Source of the DNA: an uncultured Acidimicrobiia bacterium
GTDB lineage: Bacteria > Actinomycetota > Acidimicrobiia > Spongiisociales > Spongiisociaceae
DNA: 64,000 nucleotides
NCBI GenBank assembly: GCA_958295745.1
Contig: OY282370.1
Location: forward strand, 186,001 to 250,000
Direction of reading: 5' to 3'
The notes beneath the pieces were generated by a model. It worked only from the letters and a program-made list of their open reading frames with translations, was not told the origin of the DNA and ran no database searches. Numbering within the stretch: the stretch's first letter is position 1; every line of letters starts with the position of its first letter. Made by a program: the position numbers and the translations under genes. Below are positions 33,644 through 42,553 of the stretch, in pieces.

Positions 33644-34485
33644 ATGTTGCCGATACCTCCTACTGCGGCGCTGTCCCCGGACAGGTAACGCGAGCTCAAG
33701 AGCAGAACCAAAACGGCCGGCAGGATGAACACCACGCTCAGCGCCCCGGCGATGGCCGGGTCGGAACGGACGAAACTGAACAGGAGCAGGGGCAGGGTCT
33801 GCACCTGACCGCCGCCGATCAACAGCGTCAGTACGTACTGGCTCCACGAGATGATAAACGCGAACATCGCCCCCACCACCACCCCGGGGAAGATGGCGGG
33901 CAGGGTCACATACCACTGCGTGGCCAGGCGGCCCGCCCCCAGAGAGCGCGCCTGCAGCTCGAAATCGGTGTCGTAGTTGGCGAACACCCCCGACATCACC
34001 AGCGTCATATAGGGAAGGGTGGGCACCAAGTGCACCAATATCACCCCGGGCAGGCTGTTGGACAGGCCGGCGCGGATGAAAAGGACGTGGATGCCCAGCA
34101 CCACCGCCAGGCCGGGAACGATGATCGGGGCCAGGATCAGCCACTCCACCAGCCGCTTGCCCCGAAACTCGTACAACCCCAAGGCCCGGCCGGCGGGCAC
34201 GCCCAGCAGGATGGAGAAGGCGGTGACGACCAGGGCGATGAGTGCGGTGTTCCAGGCCACCCCCACCACGTCGTTGTTGGGGTTGATCACCTCCGTCCAG
34301 GCGCGGGCGCTGTACTCGGTGGGCAGGATGGCGGGGTAGAACCATCGGAAACTGATCGACCATATGAAGAGCGGAACGATGGGCGCGATGAGGAAGGCCA
34401 GCAGACCGGTGATCCCCACCCAGCGTCCGGTCACCCGCCAAGCAGGGCGATGGACAAGGGTCGTCTTCGCCGCCGCGCCCGCCAT
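33640..34485 (-). CDS. ABC transporter permease (PotC-like)
   Basis: A 281-residue inner-membrane permease with six predicted helices, the first at GLLAFLIAPIVPLFIWSI. The EAA loop is ELQARSLGAGRLATQWYVTLP, which docks to the ATPase. It is preceded by the second permease with only three bases between stop and ATG and overlaps the ATPase gene by four bases. Together these encode a type I importer of the polyamine/sugar/phosphonate class. Confidence 0.92.
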   Translation of the reverse strand: MAGAAAKTTLVHRPAWRVTGRWVGITGLLAFLIAPIVPLFIWSISFRWFYPAILPTEYSARAWTEVINPNNDVVGVAWNTALIALVVTAFSILLGVPAGRALGLYEFRGKRLVEWLILAPIIVPGLAVVLGIHVLFIRAGLSNSLPGVILVHLVPTLPYMTLVMSGVFANYDTDFELQARSLGAGRLATQWYVTLPAIFPGVVVGAMFAFIISWSQYVLTLLIGGGQVQTLPLLLFSFVRSDPAIAGALSVVFILPAVLVLLLSSRYLSGDSAAVGGIGNI

Positions 34486-34488
34486 CTC

Positions 34489-35415
34489 CTAACTCCTTAT
34501 ATACCGGCGGGAGAGCTTCATGTAGGCCAGGATCATCAGGCTGCTCATGAAGGCGATCACCATCGCCATCGCCATAGCCTGGGGGCGCGCCGCCAGATCG
34601 ACGTCGGTGTAGCTCTCGAAGGCCAGCACCGGCAGCGCCTTGGGGAAGGTGGCGCCCAGCAACCAGGGTATCTCGAAGGCGCCGAAGGTGAAGGCGAACA
34701 CGATCACCGAGGCGGACACCACGCCGGGCATTACCAGCGGCAGGGTCACGTGCCGGAAGGCCTGCCAGCGGTTGGCGCCCAGCGACCGGGCCACCGATTC
34801 GTAGTCCTCCCCCACCGAAAGCAGGATGGCCAGCACGATCACCCCAATGAACGGAATCTCCTTCCACACATATTGGATGATGATTCCTATCGCCCACGGA
34901 TCGAACACCAGGGCCGGGAACTCGGCCGGGGCGTCGATCAGGCCGGCGCCGGTGGCCAGACGGGAGACCAGGCCGCTGCCGGAGAAGAGGTAGAGAACGC
35001 CCACCGCCCCCACCAGATGGGGAATGGTCAGGTTGAGCGAGAAGATGAACTGCACGAACCGCTTACCCCGGAAGGCGGGCCGCAGCAGCATCGCCGAGGC
35101 TATCGCCAGGATGGAGGCTATGACGGTGGAGGTGAAGGCGATGTGGAAGGTGAGGACGAAGCTGCGGATGAAACCGTTGTCGGTGAAGATGCTCAGGTAG
35201 GCGTCGAAGTTGAAATCGTTGAGCCCGATCAGGGGGAAGTAACCCAGGCTGCGCAGGAACCCCGTTATCAGCCCGCCCATGAACAGCAGGAGGATCACCA
35301 CTATCACCGGGGCGAGCAACACCCCGATGGTCATCCGCCGCGCCCCCTTCTCGGACAGGCGCATCCGGGGCAGAGACGGCAGTCGGGACGGGTTGGCCGG
35401 AGCTTTTTCGTTCAC
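34489..35415 (-). CDS. ABC transporter permease (PotB-like)
   Basis: A 308-residue inner-membrane permease. The first helix is MTIGVLLAPVIVVILLLFMG after a 27-residue cytoplasmic segment, and the EAA loop is YESVARSLGANRWQAFRHVTLP. Its start is 85 bases from the binding-protein stop, a gap holding a strong perfect hairpin. It pairs with the PotC-like permease to form the membrane channel. Confidence 0.92.
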   Translation of the reverse strand: MNEKAPANPSRLPSLPRMRLSEKGARRMTIGVLLAPVIVVILLLFMGGLITGFLRSLGYFPLIGLNDFNFDAYLSIFTDNGFIRSFVLTFHIAFTSTVIASILAIASAMLLRPAFRGKRFVQFIFSLNLTIPHLVGAVGVLYLFSGSGLVSRLATGAGLIDAPAEFPALVFDPWAIGIIIQYVWKEIPFIGVIVLAILLSVGEDYESVARSLGANRWQAFRHVTLPLVMPGVVSASVIVFAFTFGAFEIPWLLGATFPKALPVLAFESYTDVDLAARPQAMAMAMVIAFMSSLMILAYMKLSRRYIRS

Positions 35416-35453
35416 GTAACTTCCGGGGTTTCAGCCTGTCGGTCAGGGTAAGG

Positions 35454-35488
35454 GTCGGCGGCGCGCCTCGGCGTTGCGCGCCGCCGAC
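35454..35488 (-). terminator. Perfect 13-bp stem-loop after the second binding-protein gene
   Basis: Arms 35454-35466 and 35476-35488 are perfectly complementary over 13 G+C-rich positions with a nine-base loop. It lies 12 bases beyond the binding-protein stop and 38 before the permease start. No U-run follows. Position and strength match the hairpin at 10210-10241 in the other importer operon, suggesting the same role: attenuation of distal genes or stabilisation of the binding-protein message. Confidence 0.75.
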
Positions 35489-35500
35489 CGGTTCTTCGTC

Positions 35501-36904
35501 TTATCGCTCGGCTACGTTGGTCTTCCATCCCTCTTCGATGGCCGGCACCCAATCACCGAGCAGCTCGGGAAGGGCTGACACGGTGGCCGGGTCCACCACC
35601 GACGGGTGGCGGGGCACATCGACGAAGGCCGACTGGGCGGCCGCGTTCAACACGTTGATCTGACCCCAGACCTCGGGATAGGCCTTTTGCAGCTGGGCGT
35701 CGATGCTCAGCAGCAGGTCGGCCACCAACAAGGTCGCGGCCTTGTTGGGCGAGTTGTAGGGGATGGCCACGAAGTTGGTGTTGCCGATCTGACCGCTCGA
35801 CAACCCGTAGGTGCGGGTCGACTCGGGGAAGACCCCGCTGTCCACCTTGGAACCGGCCGAGGCCGGGCCGTAGGCCAGGAAGTGCGAGACCTCCTGGTTG
35901 GCGTACAGCTGCTCGAGGGCCGGCTGGTCCACCGGATAGGTCTCCCCGGACCGCCACAGGCACGGCTCCAGCTCGTTCAGGGTCGCCCAGGTAGCCGGCG
36001 CCACCTGGTCGTAGAGCGCCTGGTCGAAGGGGATGCCGACCATGTCCTGGTACCCGCCCGGCAGGATCTTGTTGGCCTCGTTGTAGAACACGTGGCGCAC
36101 GAACACGCTGCCGGTGAAGTCGGGCGGCGCCGGATAGGTGAAGGTTCCCGGGCTGGCGCAGGCCTGCGCCAGCAGGGCGTCCATGTCCGCCGGGGGCTGG
36201 GGCAACAGGGCGCTGTTGTAGAACACGGCCGACTGGGCCTGGTTCCATGGAACCTCACACTCGTTCACCGGGGTGCCGAAGTCGTAGGCCACCGTGCCGG
36301 CCTCCTGGTCCACGTTGGCCATGCTGGGCATGATGCCCCAGTAGCCGCAGAACAGCAGACCGCCCTGCTTCATCGTCTTGAAGTTCTCACCGTTGATCCA
36401 GATCAGATCCACCGAACCGCTGTTGAACTCACCGGCTTCGGTCTCGCTGATCACGGTGTCCACCGCGTTGACGGTGTCGGTGATGCGCACCTGGTTGAGG
36501 TCGATGTTGTAGCGCGACTTGGCCTCGTCGGCCACCCAGTCGTTGACGTAGGCGTTGATCACCGCGCTGCCGCCCCACATGAACCAGTTGACCCGGCCTC
36601 CGTCGGCCGCGGCCACGATCTCGTCCCAGCTCATCCCGCCTATCTCGGAATCAGCCAGGTCCAGGATGCCCGGCCCGGTGGGACCCATCGGTTCCGGCGT
36701 AACCTCCACCGGCACCGTTACCGTCACCTCTACCGTCTCGGTAACCGTTTCGGTCTGGGTAACGATGGACGTGACCACCACTTCCACTTCCACTTGCTCC
36801 GTCACGATGGACGTTATGACTTCCGGCTCGCTGCTGCACGCCGCCGCCACCAGGGCGAACACGAACAACAACGCCGAAAGGCTTAGACCTCTTCTACTTC
36901 TCAT
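35501..36904 (-). CDS. ABC transporter substrate-binding lipoprotein (family 1 type)
   Basis: A 467-residue lipoprotein. The signal peptide has a basic start (MRSRRG), a hydrophobic core and the lipobox LVAAAC with Cys23. A 40-residue low-complexity linker rich in Val, Thr and Glu follows. The mature part begins near NWFMWGGSAVINAYVNDWVAD, as in putative thiamine/spermidine/polyol-binding proteins. ATG 36904 is behind AAAAGGAGG. It should capture the pathway substrate outside the cell for the permeases that follow. Confidence 0.9.
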   Translation of the reverse strand: MRSRRGLSLSALLFVFALVAAACSSEPEVITSIVTEQVEVEVVVTSIVTQTETVTETVEVTVTVPVEVTPEPMGPTGPGILDLADSEIGGMSWDEIVAAADGGRVNWFMWGGSAVINAYVNDWVADEAKSRYNIDLNQVRITDTVNAVDTVISETEAGEFNSGSVDLIWINGENFKTMKQGGLLFCGYWGIMPSMANVDQEAGTVAYDFGTPVNECEVPWNQAQSAVFYNSALLPQPPADMDALLAQACASPGTFTYPAPPDFTGSVFVRHVFYNEANKILPGGYQDMVGIPFDQALYDQVAPATWATLNELEPCLWRSGETYPVDQPALEQLYANQEVSHFLAYGPASAGSKVDSGVFPESTRTYGLSSGQIGNTNFVAIPYNSPNKAATLLVADLLLSIDAQLQKAYPEVWGQINVLNAAAQSAFVDVPRHPSVVDPATVSALPELLGDWVPAIEEGWKTNVAER

Positions 36905-36965
36905 GCTTGGTTCCTCCTTTTGAAAAGTTGGAAATTTCGGGTGCGTTTTCATCTACCGTTTCTGC

Positions 36966-37979
36966 TCATCCACTCGCGCCCCCTTCCGCCGCGGCGGTCG
37001 TACGTCCCAGCACACGATATAGACGCCGCTCCGCAGCCCGCATCTCGTGCTGCATGTTCAGGTTCCTGACCCGGGTGAACTCCGGGAATCCGGCCTGCTG
37101 CTCGGAGGCCCACTCCCTGGCGAAAGAACCGTCCTGGATGTGGGAGATGATGCTCCTGAGCTTCGTCCGCTCGGCCTCCTCGTCCTCGGGAGACAGACGG
37201 GCGGTCACCTCCTGCCCGTACTGGCTGGTACGGGAATGTAGCGTGATCTGGTCCCAGAGACCAATATCACGGTACGCCTTGGCGGTCTCCACCCCCTCCC
37301 CCGACGCGTAGAACTCCAGCATGGCCGCCTCCGGGCTGCACCCGGCCTCGACCAGCACCTCGCAGCAACGGCGCACCGCGTAGAGGTATCCCACCTGTTC
37401 CGCGAAGAGGTCCACGGTGGCCTCCTCGAGAAAGCTCGACACGATCACCCCCATCCTGGTGGAACCGATCCCCTTGCAGAGGGCCAGCGTGCGATCGAGG
37501 GCGGCCTCCCCGGCGGCCTGGTGAACGGCGATCAGGCTGGGGAACCCCTCGCCGCTCAGGAAGGTCTCCCGCACCCCCGATCCGATCATGCGGGGAGCGA
37601 TCAACACCACATCCACGTCGGGGGGCGGCGTTATCAGATCGAAGGCGATGTTGTAGCCGCTGGCGAACACCAGCATGCCGCCCGACCGCAGGCCCGGAGC
37701 GATCTCGGTCTCGAACACCTCCGGCATCACCTCGTCGGGCACCAGGAGGAATACGATGTCGGCCCGCGCCGCCGCCTCGGTGACCGGGAACACGGCGAAG
37801 CCGTCCGCCTCGGCCTGTTCGTAGGACCGGTCCCGGCGGCTTCCCACGATCACCGTGATGCCGCTGTCCCGAAGGTTGAGAGCCTGGGAGCGGCCCTGGT
37901 TGCCGAACCCGACGATGCAGACGGTGCGGCCTTCGATGTGCCGCAGGTCGGCGTCGTCGTCGAAGTACATCCTGGCCAT
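36966..37979 (-). CDS. Ketol-acid reductoisomerase-family protein with altered active site
   Basis: A 337-residue protein with the length and layout of class I IlvC: opening MYFDDDADLRHIEGR, Rossmann GFGNQG (residues 24-29), and the knotted C-terminal domain with VDLFAEQ holding Asp190 and Glu194 (two magnesium ligands). Against the canonical enzyme, His107 is Ser, Lys130 in the usual APKGPGH is Arg in APRMIGS, and the equivalent of Glu230 is Ser226. The first catalytic Glu (222 here) and the late Ser are kept. It shares one base with the dehydrogenase stop. I infer a different reductase or isomerase substrate, not branched-chain synthesis. Confidence 0.82.
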   Translation of the reverse strand: MARMYFDDDADLRHIEGRTVCIVGFGNQGRSQALNLRDSGITVIVGSRRDRSYEQAEADGFAVFPVTEAAARADIVFLLVPDEVMPEVFETEIAPGLRSGGMLVFASGYNIAFDLITPPPDVDVVLIAPRMIGSGVRETFLSGEGFPSLIAVHQAAGEAALDRTLALCKGIGSTRMGVIVSSFLEEATVDLFAEQVGYLYAVRRCCEVLVEAGCSPEAAMLEFYASGEGVETAKAYRDIGLWDQITLHSRTSQYGQEVTARLSPEDEEAERTKLRSIISHIQDGSFAREWASEQQAGFPEFTRVRNLNMQHEMRAAERRLYRVLGRTTAAAEGGASG

Positions 37980-39028
37980 CAGATGCCGGCCCCGGAGGGC
38001 GGGGAGGTTTCGATCATGACCTTGACGGCCCCTCCGCCGACCGAGGCGGTCTCCATGGCCTCGGCCGCCTTCTCCAGGGGGAAGCGGTGGGTGACCAGCA
38101 GGTGCCCGGCGATCCGCCCCGACGACAGGAGCTCGATCGCCTCCGGGAAGGCGTCGCGGCCCAGGTACACGGGAAGCACGGTCGCTTCCTTCGATTGGGC
38201 GAGCATCAGGTCGAAGGGTATCCGCCCCTCTATGTTGACGCCCACCGCCGCCACCCTTCCTCCCGGCCGGACCACCCGCAGGGCCGTCTCCAGAGTGGCG
38301 GGGCTTCCCACCGCCTCGAAGGCGACATCCACCCCCGACGGCTCGGTGCGCTCCAGTATCTCGGCGGCTTCCAGCCCTCCCGCGTCGACGGTCCCGGCGG
38401 CGCCCAGCTCCGCCGCGATGTCCAGACGGCTCTGGTCGAGGTCGGTGGAGTAGACCGCGCCGGCGCCGTAGGCCCGCGCCGCCGCCAGGATCAGCAGTCC
38501 GATGGGCCCCGCCCCGATGATCATGACCGTTTCGCCCGGACGGAGCCCGCTCCGGCGGACCGCATGCACCGCGATCGATGTGGGTTCTACCAAGGCGCCG
38601 AGCGTCGACGGCATCCCGGCGGGCAGATGATGCGCCCCCCGCGCCGGCACCGCCACCAGCTCCTGGAGCGCTCCGTCGGTGTGGGGGGACCCGGTGAACC
38701 GGATATAGGGGCATACGTTGTACAGGCCCCGCCGGCAGGCGCCGCAGCCGCCGCAGGGGATGATCGGTTCCACGGCGATGCGGTCACCGACCGCCGCGGA
38801 ATCCACTTGCGGCCCGACCTCCGCCACCACCCCGGTGAACTCGTGCCCCAGCACATGGGGCCGGAGGATCCGCCAGTCGCCGATGCGGCCGTCCTGGTAG
38901 TAATGCAGGTCGGAACCGCAGATGCCCACCAGCCGGGGCGCGACCAGTATCTGGCCGGGACCGGGCGAAGGCGCGGGGCGGTCCTCCATGGCGAGGCCGC
39001 CTCCCGGATGGAGAACCGCCGCTCTCAT
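37979..39028 (-). CDS. Zinc-dependent polyol/alcohol dehydrogenase
   Basis: A 349-residue medium-chain dehydrogenase. Catalytic zinc residues are in CGSDLHYY and LGHEFTG, and the structural zinc loop is CGGCGACRRGLYNVC. The NAD(P) site is IIGAGPIGL (about residue 170), followed by an acidic STDLDQ suggesting NAD preference. It resembles sorbitol, threonine and L-idonate dehydrogenases. The ATG overlaps the nucleoside hydrolase stop by four bases. In context it would oxidise a polyol or sugar acid to a keto product. Confidence 0.9.
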   Translation of the reverse strand: MRAAVLHPGGGLAMEDRPAPSPGPGQILVAPRLVGICGSDLHYYQDGRIGDWRILRPHVLGHEFTGVVAEVGPQVDSAAVGDRIAVEPIIPCGGCGACRRGLYNVCPYIRFTGSPHTDGALQELVAVPARGAHHLPAGMPSTLGALVEPTSIAVHAVRRSGLRPGETVMIIGAGPIGLLILAAARAYGAGAVYSTDLDQSRLDIAAELGAAGTVDAGGLEAAEILERTEPSGVDVAFEAVGSPATLETALRVVRPGGRVAAVGVNIEGRIPFDLMLAQSKEATVLPVYLGRDAFPEAIELLSSGRIAGHLLVTHRFPLEKAAEAMETASVGGGAVKVMIETSPPSGAGI

Positions 39029-40125
39029 CCGCCGGCGGCCGCGGTCAGGATTCTCTCCTGGTCGTCGAGTTTGGCGATCAGGTCGCGGAAGATCGCATCC
39101 CGATCCACGCCGACCGCTTCGAGCATGACCGGCCCGTCGGCGCGCGGCCTCCAGAAGAGCCGGTCGTCGAGCCGGGGAGTGGCCGTCTCCCTGGTAGGCG
39201 CCCAGCGGCGGTCGATCAGCCACGCGATGTTGATGAGGTCCCAGATCACCCAGGACTGCCCGGGGAAGGGCTCGACCCCCCGCTGGATATGGATCGGGTT
39301 GTTGGTGTACAGATGGAAGAGGTAGTCGCCGATCTCACCCTTGCCCCGGATCCAGGCCTCCATCTCGGGAAGGGAGAACCGCAGCTGGGCGCCGACGTGG
39401 AAGCCCGGCAGGTACACCATCGGGACTCCCGAGTCGAACAGCAGCCGGGAGGCGTGGGGGTCCTGCACCAGGTTCAGGGACGGGCGGTTGCCGAGGCCGG
39501 TCCAGGTCGGGTAACCGGAGGTCCAGGTCACCACCATCCGGGCGGCGATCTCCGGGGCCATCAGCAGGGCCGAGGCGATGTTCGTGACCGCGCCGATGGC
39601 GGCGATGTGCAGGACGCGCTCGTCGTCGGCGAGGGCCGCCTCGACGATGCGCCGGGCCCCCTCGCTCTCCACCGGCACATCGGCGGCCGGCAGGTACCGA
39701 TCCGACCCGCGCCACACCAGGCCCTCGGAGGGTGCGCCCAGCTTGTGGAACACGTTCTCGATCTCGGCGAAGGAGAGCTCCATGCCCTCGTCCGGGCCGG
39801 TCAGATCCATAGTGGCCGGATCGACGCCCAGGGCGGCCAGACGGCGCGCCCAGGGCATGAACCGGTTGGTCGATTCCGAGGCGGCGCCCCGTTCCAGTTC
39901 CTCGGTCGCGGCGATGAGGGGTTCCCGCATATGGAGATGGCCGTAGGGCTCGGCGACCACCGCCTCGATGTCGATGCGCTCGGGCGACAGGGCGGCCCAG
40001 GCCAGAGCGAACTGGTCGTCGATCTCGTTGGCGGCGTCGGTGTCGATCAAGACCCGCACAGGACCGGGCCGGTCTGCCAACATCTCCCGGCGGCGGGCGT
40101 CGCTCACCTTCGGAAACACGGTCAA
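39025..40125 (-). CDS. Nucleoside hydrolase family protein
   Basis: A 366-residue inosine/uridine-preferring-type hydrolase. The calcium/ribose-binding motif is LIDTDAANEIDDQFAL (residues about 26-41), with NLVQDPHASRLLFDSG in the middle and a later aspartate-containing WVIWDLINIAW. Members split N-glycosidic bonds to base plus free ribose. A TTG start at 40125 overlaps the aldolase stop as TTGA, with GGAGG seven bases upstream. It provides a source of free sugar for the isomerase/kinase genes in the block. Confidence 0.87.
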   Translation of the reverse strand: MTVFPKVSDARRREMLADRPGPVRVLIDTDAANEIDDQFALAWAALSPERIDIEAVVAEPYGHLHMREPLIAATEELERGAASESTNRFMPWARRLAALGVDPATMDLTGPDEGMELSFAEIENVFHKLGAPSEGLVWRGSDRYLPAADVPVESEGARRIVEAALADDERVLHIAAIGAVTNIASALLMAPEIAARMVVTWTSGYPTWTGLGNRPSLNLVQDPHASRLLFDSGVPMVYLPGFHVGAQLRFSLPEMEAWIRGKGEIGDYLFHLYTNNPIHIQRGVEPFPGQSWVIWDLINIAWLIDRRWAPTRETATPRLDDRLFWRPRADGPVMLEAVGVDRDAIFRDLIAKLDDQERILTAAAGG

Positions 40126-41066
40126 GGAACATCCTCCATTGTCGGCTTTCCACCTGCGGCGGTCCGGTCACCCGGGGAACGGGTCCTCCAATCTACACCT
40201 TCGTCTTCGGCGATGGTGCGCAGCTCGCGGAGCCGGTCGGCGCAGCTCTCGAGGCTGGCTCGGCCCGTGGCCGCGTCGCGCCACACCGCCCGGCCGGCTA
40301 CGAAGCCCGACGCCCCGGCCCGGCACGCCGCCCCCAACATGTCCCGGAACAGCCGGTAGTCGCTTCCCTCCGACAGAACGGTCCACGGAACGGGGCTGAG
40401 CCGGTCGATCTGCTCGCAGGACTCGGCCCAGGCCTGCCGGGAGGGGTTCTCGACCGGCTGCTCGGGAAACTGGAGCTTGAGCACGTCTGCGCCCAGCCCC
40501 CCAAATCGTCTCACCCCTTCGAGCACCGCCCTCCTGCGGTCGGACGGATCCTCGTACAGGGCCAGCGGCTCGGAGAAAAGCGGCATCTCCGCGGCGGCGC
40601 ACCGTTCCGCCGCATCCGCCGCGAACCGCTCCGCCGCCGAAGTGTCGCCGTCAGGATCGAAGTAGAAGGAGATCTTCACCGCATCGACCCCGAGCCGGGC
40701 CGCCCGCGCCGCGTCCCATCCCGGCAGGAGGCGCGGGGCGGAGCGGGCGTCCTCGTAGTCACCGTCCTCGATGCCCAATACGAGGCCCGCCCCATGCTGC
40801 GTACCCGGCCCGGCGGCGCCCGCCCCGGTCCAGAAACCCGGATCGACCAGCACCGCCCCGGCGTGGGGCCCCAGCCCCTCGACCAGCCGCAGCTTGGCGG
40901 CCCGGAGCTCGTCCGCGCCCATCGAATCCGGATCGCCGGGCCGCACGGCGGCGGCGAACGACCTCACGTGGTCGATGGCCAGGACCGCGAAGCGTCCGGT
41001 GTCGGTGGCCGTCCGCCCGAGACGTTCCGAGCGCATTCCGGATGCCCCGGCGGACCATCCCGTCAT
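40122..41066 (-). CDS. LacD/YihT-like class I aldolase
   Basis: A 314-residue TIM barrel of the tagatose-1,6-bisphosphate / sulfofructose-1-phosphate aldolase type. VLAIDHVRSF opens the barrel, DAVKISFYFDPDG and DVLKLQFPEQP have the two conserved lysines (the latter the Schiff-base candidate), FSEPLALYED is between them, and VLSEGSDYRLF is the phosphate-site strand. It would cleave a phosphorylated ketose into dihydroxyacetone phosphate and an aldehyde. It overlaps the isomerase gene by four bases. Confidence 0.78.
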   Translation of the reverse strand: MTGWSAGASGMRSERLGRTATDTGRFAVLAIDHVRSFAAAVRPGDPDSMGADELRAAKLRLVEGLGPHAGAVLVDPGFWTGAGAAGPGTQHGAGLVLGIEDGDYEDARSAPRLLPGWDAARAARLGVDAVKISFYFDPDGDTSAAERFAADAAERCAAAEMPLFSEPLALYEDPSDRRRAVLEGVRRFGGLGADVLKLQFPEQPVENPSRQAWAESCEQIDRLSPVPWTVLSEGSDYRLFRDMLGAACRAGASGFVAGRAVWRDAATGRASLESCADRLRELRTIAEDEGVDWRTRSPGDRTAAGGKPTMEDVP

Positions 41067-42502
41067 CGGTTCAGGCCGTCGATCTGCAGGTGGTCGCGCA
41101 TGGGCAAGGGCCGGGTGGTCCGCATACCTAGCCAGGCGGCTACCTCGCTCAGCTCCGAGGAAAGGTCACCCTGAGCTACCGCGTAGTGGTGCTCGTGACC
41201 CCCCACGACCAGGGTGTTCACCAGGTCCAACATCTCGATCGGCTCGCCGGCGAGGCGGAACTTCGAGAACCAGCCGCGGGTGCCGTCGAACCCGGCCCGG
41301 CCCGTCTCGACCACTTCGGCGGCAGCGATGAACATCTCGCTGAAGTCGTCCCCGGTGTAGGCGATGGTGGTCTGCTGGGGGGCGAACCGCAGATCGCCCG
41401 AGACCCCGTAGCGCACGTCCGACTTGCGCCCCAGGGTCACATGGTCGACCCAGCGGATTCCGTTGTCCCCGCCGAAGTGCCGGGGCGTCACCCCGCAGTG
41501 CCACAGCAGGGCGGCGTCGGCTTCGTGATCGAGGGCGGTGAGGTCCAACAGGGTGGAAGATCCGTGTATCGGCGACATGGAGTTCATCAGCAGCATCGAC
41601 ACCGCTCCCGGCACGTCGCCCTCGCACGAGACCGCCAGACCGTCCTCCGACCCCAGCAGGCTGTAGGCCATGCACGGGGCCGCCTGGAAGTCGTCCTGGA
41701 AGGTGGGCCAGCACTGCACGGCCAGCGCGTCGTACCCCTCGGCCTCGATGAGCCGCTTGAGGGCCAGGTAGATGCGGGCGTTGCGGTCCATCCCGATTCG
41801 GGGCGCGGTCACCTCGACGGCCAGGTCGGCGGCCGTCTGCACCACCGAGTCCGCCGACCGCTCGTCGACGGCGCGGGCCAATGCGACCACCTCGGCGATC
41901 GAGTGGCGGCCGATCCTCGTACCGAACCGCTCCTCCAGCTTCGCCTCGTCGAACAGCATGTTGTAGAAGCCCGGCGAGACACCGCCGATCCACCCGATAC
42001 GCGCCGAGGCCATCGTCTTGATCCCCTGGAGGGCCCGGATGGTCACGCGGAGCCGCCTGTCCATGTCCGGCTCGTCGATATGGCCGAGGAACCACTTGAA
42101 GGGGATGCGGCGGTCTCGCAGGTATCGGCGGATGATCGAGGCGTAGTGGTTGACCGAGACCAGCGAATGCAGCTGGATGGACCCTTCCAGCACCGGCTCC
42201 GGGGTCGCCCAGAGGCCGATCCGGGGCGCCGCGCCCGCCAGCGGTTCCAGCAGCTCGCCGGAGGCGCAGGCGGCGGCCTGGATCAGAAGGAAGTCGACCC
42301 GCTCCGACGACATGCGGGCGGCCGCCTGCCGCGCCTGCTCCACTTCCTGCACGCCGGTATCGACGGCGATCAGGTCGAAGTCCATCTCGTCGGCTAGGCG
42401 CCGGAGGCCGCCGACGGCGCGCCCGTACTGGTCGTGCTCGTCGGCGTAGTAGGTGCCGAACGCCGCTCCTACATACCCGACCCGAAGCCGCCGGTCCTTC
42501 AT
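41063..42502 (-). CDS. L-fucose/L-arabinose isomerase-family protein
   Basis: A 479-residue protein of the aldose-ketose isomerase superfamily. The N-terminal domain begins RVGYVGAAFGTYY with a Rossmann-like pattern, and the central part includes VQCWPTFQDDFQAAPCMAYS and SCEGDVPGAVSML, matching the conserved metal-site region of FucI-like proteins. C-terminal HEHHYAVAQGDL supplies a likely metal-ligand histidine. ATG 42502 was chosen because the preceding residues are not family-like. Sulfoquinovose isomerases belong to this broad family, but nothing here is specific to them. Confidence 0.8.
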   Translation of the reverse strand: MKDRRLRVGYVGAAFGTYYADEHDQYGRAVGGLRRLADEMDFDLIAVDTGVQEVEQARQAAARMSSERVDFLLIQAAACASGELLEPLAGAAPRIGLWATPEPVLEGSIQLHSLVSVNHYASIIRRYLRDRRIPFKWFLGHIDEPDMDRRLRVTIRALQGIKTMASARIGWIGGVSPGFYNMLFDEAKLEERFGTRIGRHSIAEVVALARAVDERSADSVVQTAADLAVEVTAPRIGMDRNARIYLALKRLIEAEGYDALAVQCWPTFQDDFQAAPCMAYSLLGSEDGLAVSCEGDVPGAVSMLLMNSMSPIHGSSTLLDLTALDHEADAALLWHCGVTPRHFGGDNGIRWVDHVTLGRKSDVRYGVSGDLRFAPQQTTIAYTGDDFSEMFIAAAEVVETGRAGFDGTRGWFSKFRLAGEPIEMLDLVNTLVVGGHEHHYAVAQGDLSSELSEVAAWLGMRTTRPLPMRDHLQIDGLNR

Positions 42503-42553
42503 GACATCACCTCGCAGCCCGCCGAACACTCCCCCGGCCGTCCAAAGAACCCG

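Noticed and set aside
36966-37979. Annotating the reductoisomerase homologue as ilvC of branched-chain amino acid synthesis
   Set aside because: Conserved His107 and Lys130 are replaced and there are no ilv or leu neighbours, so the housekeeping name would mislead.
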